Assembly (NCBI GenBank): GCA_012971835.1
Contig: JAAZFR010000037.1
Location: forward strand, 1-12,996
Direction: 5' to 3'
DNA length: 12,996 nt
DNA from: Erysipelotrichia bacterium
GTDB taxonomy: Bacteria; Bacillota_I; Bacilli_A; RFN20; CAG-826
Of the stretch, positions 12,610-12,996 are shown in pieces. Position 1 is the first letter of the stretch. Every line of letters starts with the position of its first letter. The position numbers were made by a program, and so were the translations under genes. The notes below the pieces were generated by a model. The model saw only the letters and a list, made by a program, of their open reading frames with translations, was not told the DNA's origin and made no database searches.

Positions 12610-12996
12610 TTAGAAATCCTGTAAGAAGAAGGCAATCATCGCGTCATTTGTGCGTCTTCCTTCCTCGCTATTTGGAAGGACGAGATTATACACATGGCGG
12701 ACTTTAGCTTTCAAGGTAGATTCAAAATGATAATGGTGCGGTAGATTTTGCCGCATCAGTTCATCATTAAGCATAAAACTATGTTTCTTAAGAAAATCGT
12801 TGTGGCATGAGGAGACAAAAACAGGATCAGGTTTAACTGTTTTAATATAATAGGCCGGGTTATTCATTTTTAAGAACTCGCCATCAAGATAGCGATTCGA
12901 AAACAAGGTCGGCATTGCCGATTTATGAATAACGCTTTTGGCGTATTCAACTACTTCCTCAAAATCATAAACAGCGCAGTTCATCGCCACACATTT
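12610..12996 (-). CDS. Alpha/beta-hydrolase, esterase-type (partial, C-terminal part only)
   Basis: The frame is open to the window end (the last codons read Lys-Cys before a Val GTG at 12990), so the N-terminal half with the nucleophile elbow lies outside. The visible part ends like the C-terminus of Aes/HSL-type esterases: PVFVSSCHNDFLKKHS, with the acid Asp encoded at 12798-12796, and VRHVYNLVLPNSEEGRRTNDAMIAFF, with the catalytic His encoded at 12696-12694. The spacing of Asp, His and the terminal ND...FF motif fits the family. Substrate and full length are unknown. An internal start (GTG 12990 or ATG 12984) is unlikely because it would lack the Ser motif. The gene precedes the polyamine operon on the same strand by 75 nt; no metabolic link is evident. 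Confidence 0.6.
   Translation of the reverse strand, partial: KCVAMNCAVYDFEEVVEYAKSVIHKSAMPTLFSNRYLDGEFLKMNNPAYYIKTVKPDPVFVSSCHNDFLKKHSFMLNDELMRQNLPHHYHFESTLKAKVRHVYNLVLPNSEEGRRTNDAMIAFFLQDF

Noticed and set aside
1..12996. Mycoplasma genetic code (TGA = Trp)
   Set aside because: TGA terminates feoB, the DUF1538 gene and the decarboxylase-deiminase fusion at expected ends, and Trp in conserved motifs (for example GNWPG of FeoB) is TGG.

Overview
The window looks like a chromosomal segment from a low-GC bacterium related to Bacillota or the free-living, standard-code Mycoplasmatota (Izemoplasma- or Acholeplasma-like). This is inferred from the AT-rich sequence, Bacillota-type -35/-10 promoters, AGGAG-type ribosome sites on some genes, and the gene repertoire (YfhO-like protein, FeoA/FeoB with a small Cys-rich partner, a B. 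subtilis-type arginine decarboxylase fold). Tryptophan is encoded by TGG and TGA is a stop (for example in feoB), so the Mycoplasma code is excluded. No rRNA, tRNA, CRISPR, insertion sequence or phage gene was seen. The only gene breaks are the two genes cut by the window edges.

Layout, left to right. Positions 1-1149 (-): 5' part of a YfhO-like multispanning membrane protein. 1208-1723 (+): small nitroreductase, divergent from it across a palindrome. 4004-1724 (-): a tightly coupled three-gene operon made of a duplicated DUF1538 membrane transporter followed by two different PII-like proteins, with a near-consensus promoter overlapped by an inverted repeat. 5894-4103 (-): patatin-like hydrolase and RluA-family pseudouridine synthase, overlapping by 8 nt. 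8463-5961 (-): ferrous iron operon feoA-feoB-small Cys-rich membrane protein, divergent from a DtxR/MntR-like regulator (8611-8979, +). The shared region holds two good promoters and GTTAAC-repeat operator candidates. 12534-9056 (-): a two-gene polyamine operon. The first gene is a single 872-codon fusion of arginine decarboxylase and agmatine deiminase; the second is N-carbamoylputrescine amidase. 12996-12610 (-): C-terminal end of an alpha/beta-hydrolase (esterase-type).

Three functional units stand out. (1) Putrescine synthesis: arginine to agmatine to N-carbamoylputrescine to putrescine is encoded by two genes, with the first two enzymes on one polypeptide. (2) Fe(II) uptake under probable autoregulated control by a metal sensor whose ligand set mixes MntR and DtxR residues. 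(3) A probable cation transporter with a private pair of PII-like proteins. Units 1 and 3 are the best candidates for under-described biology. All calls come from reading the sequence; no database search was run.
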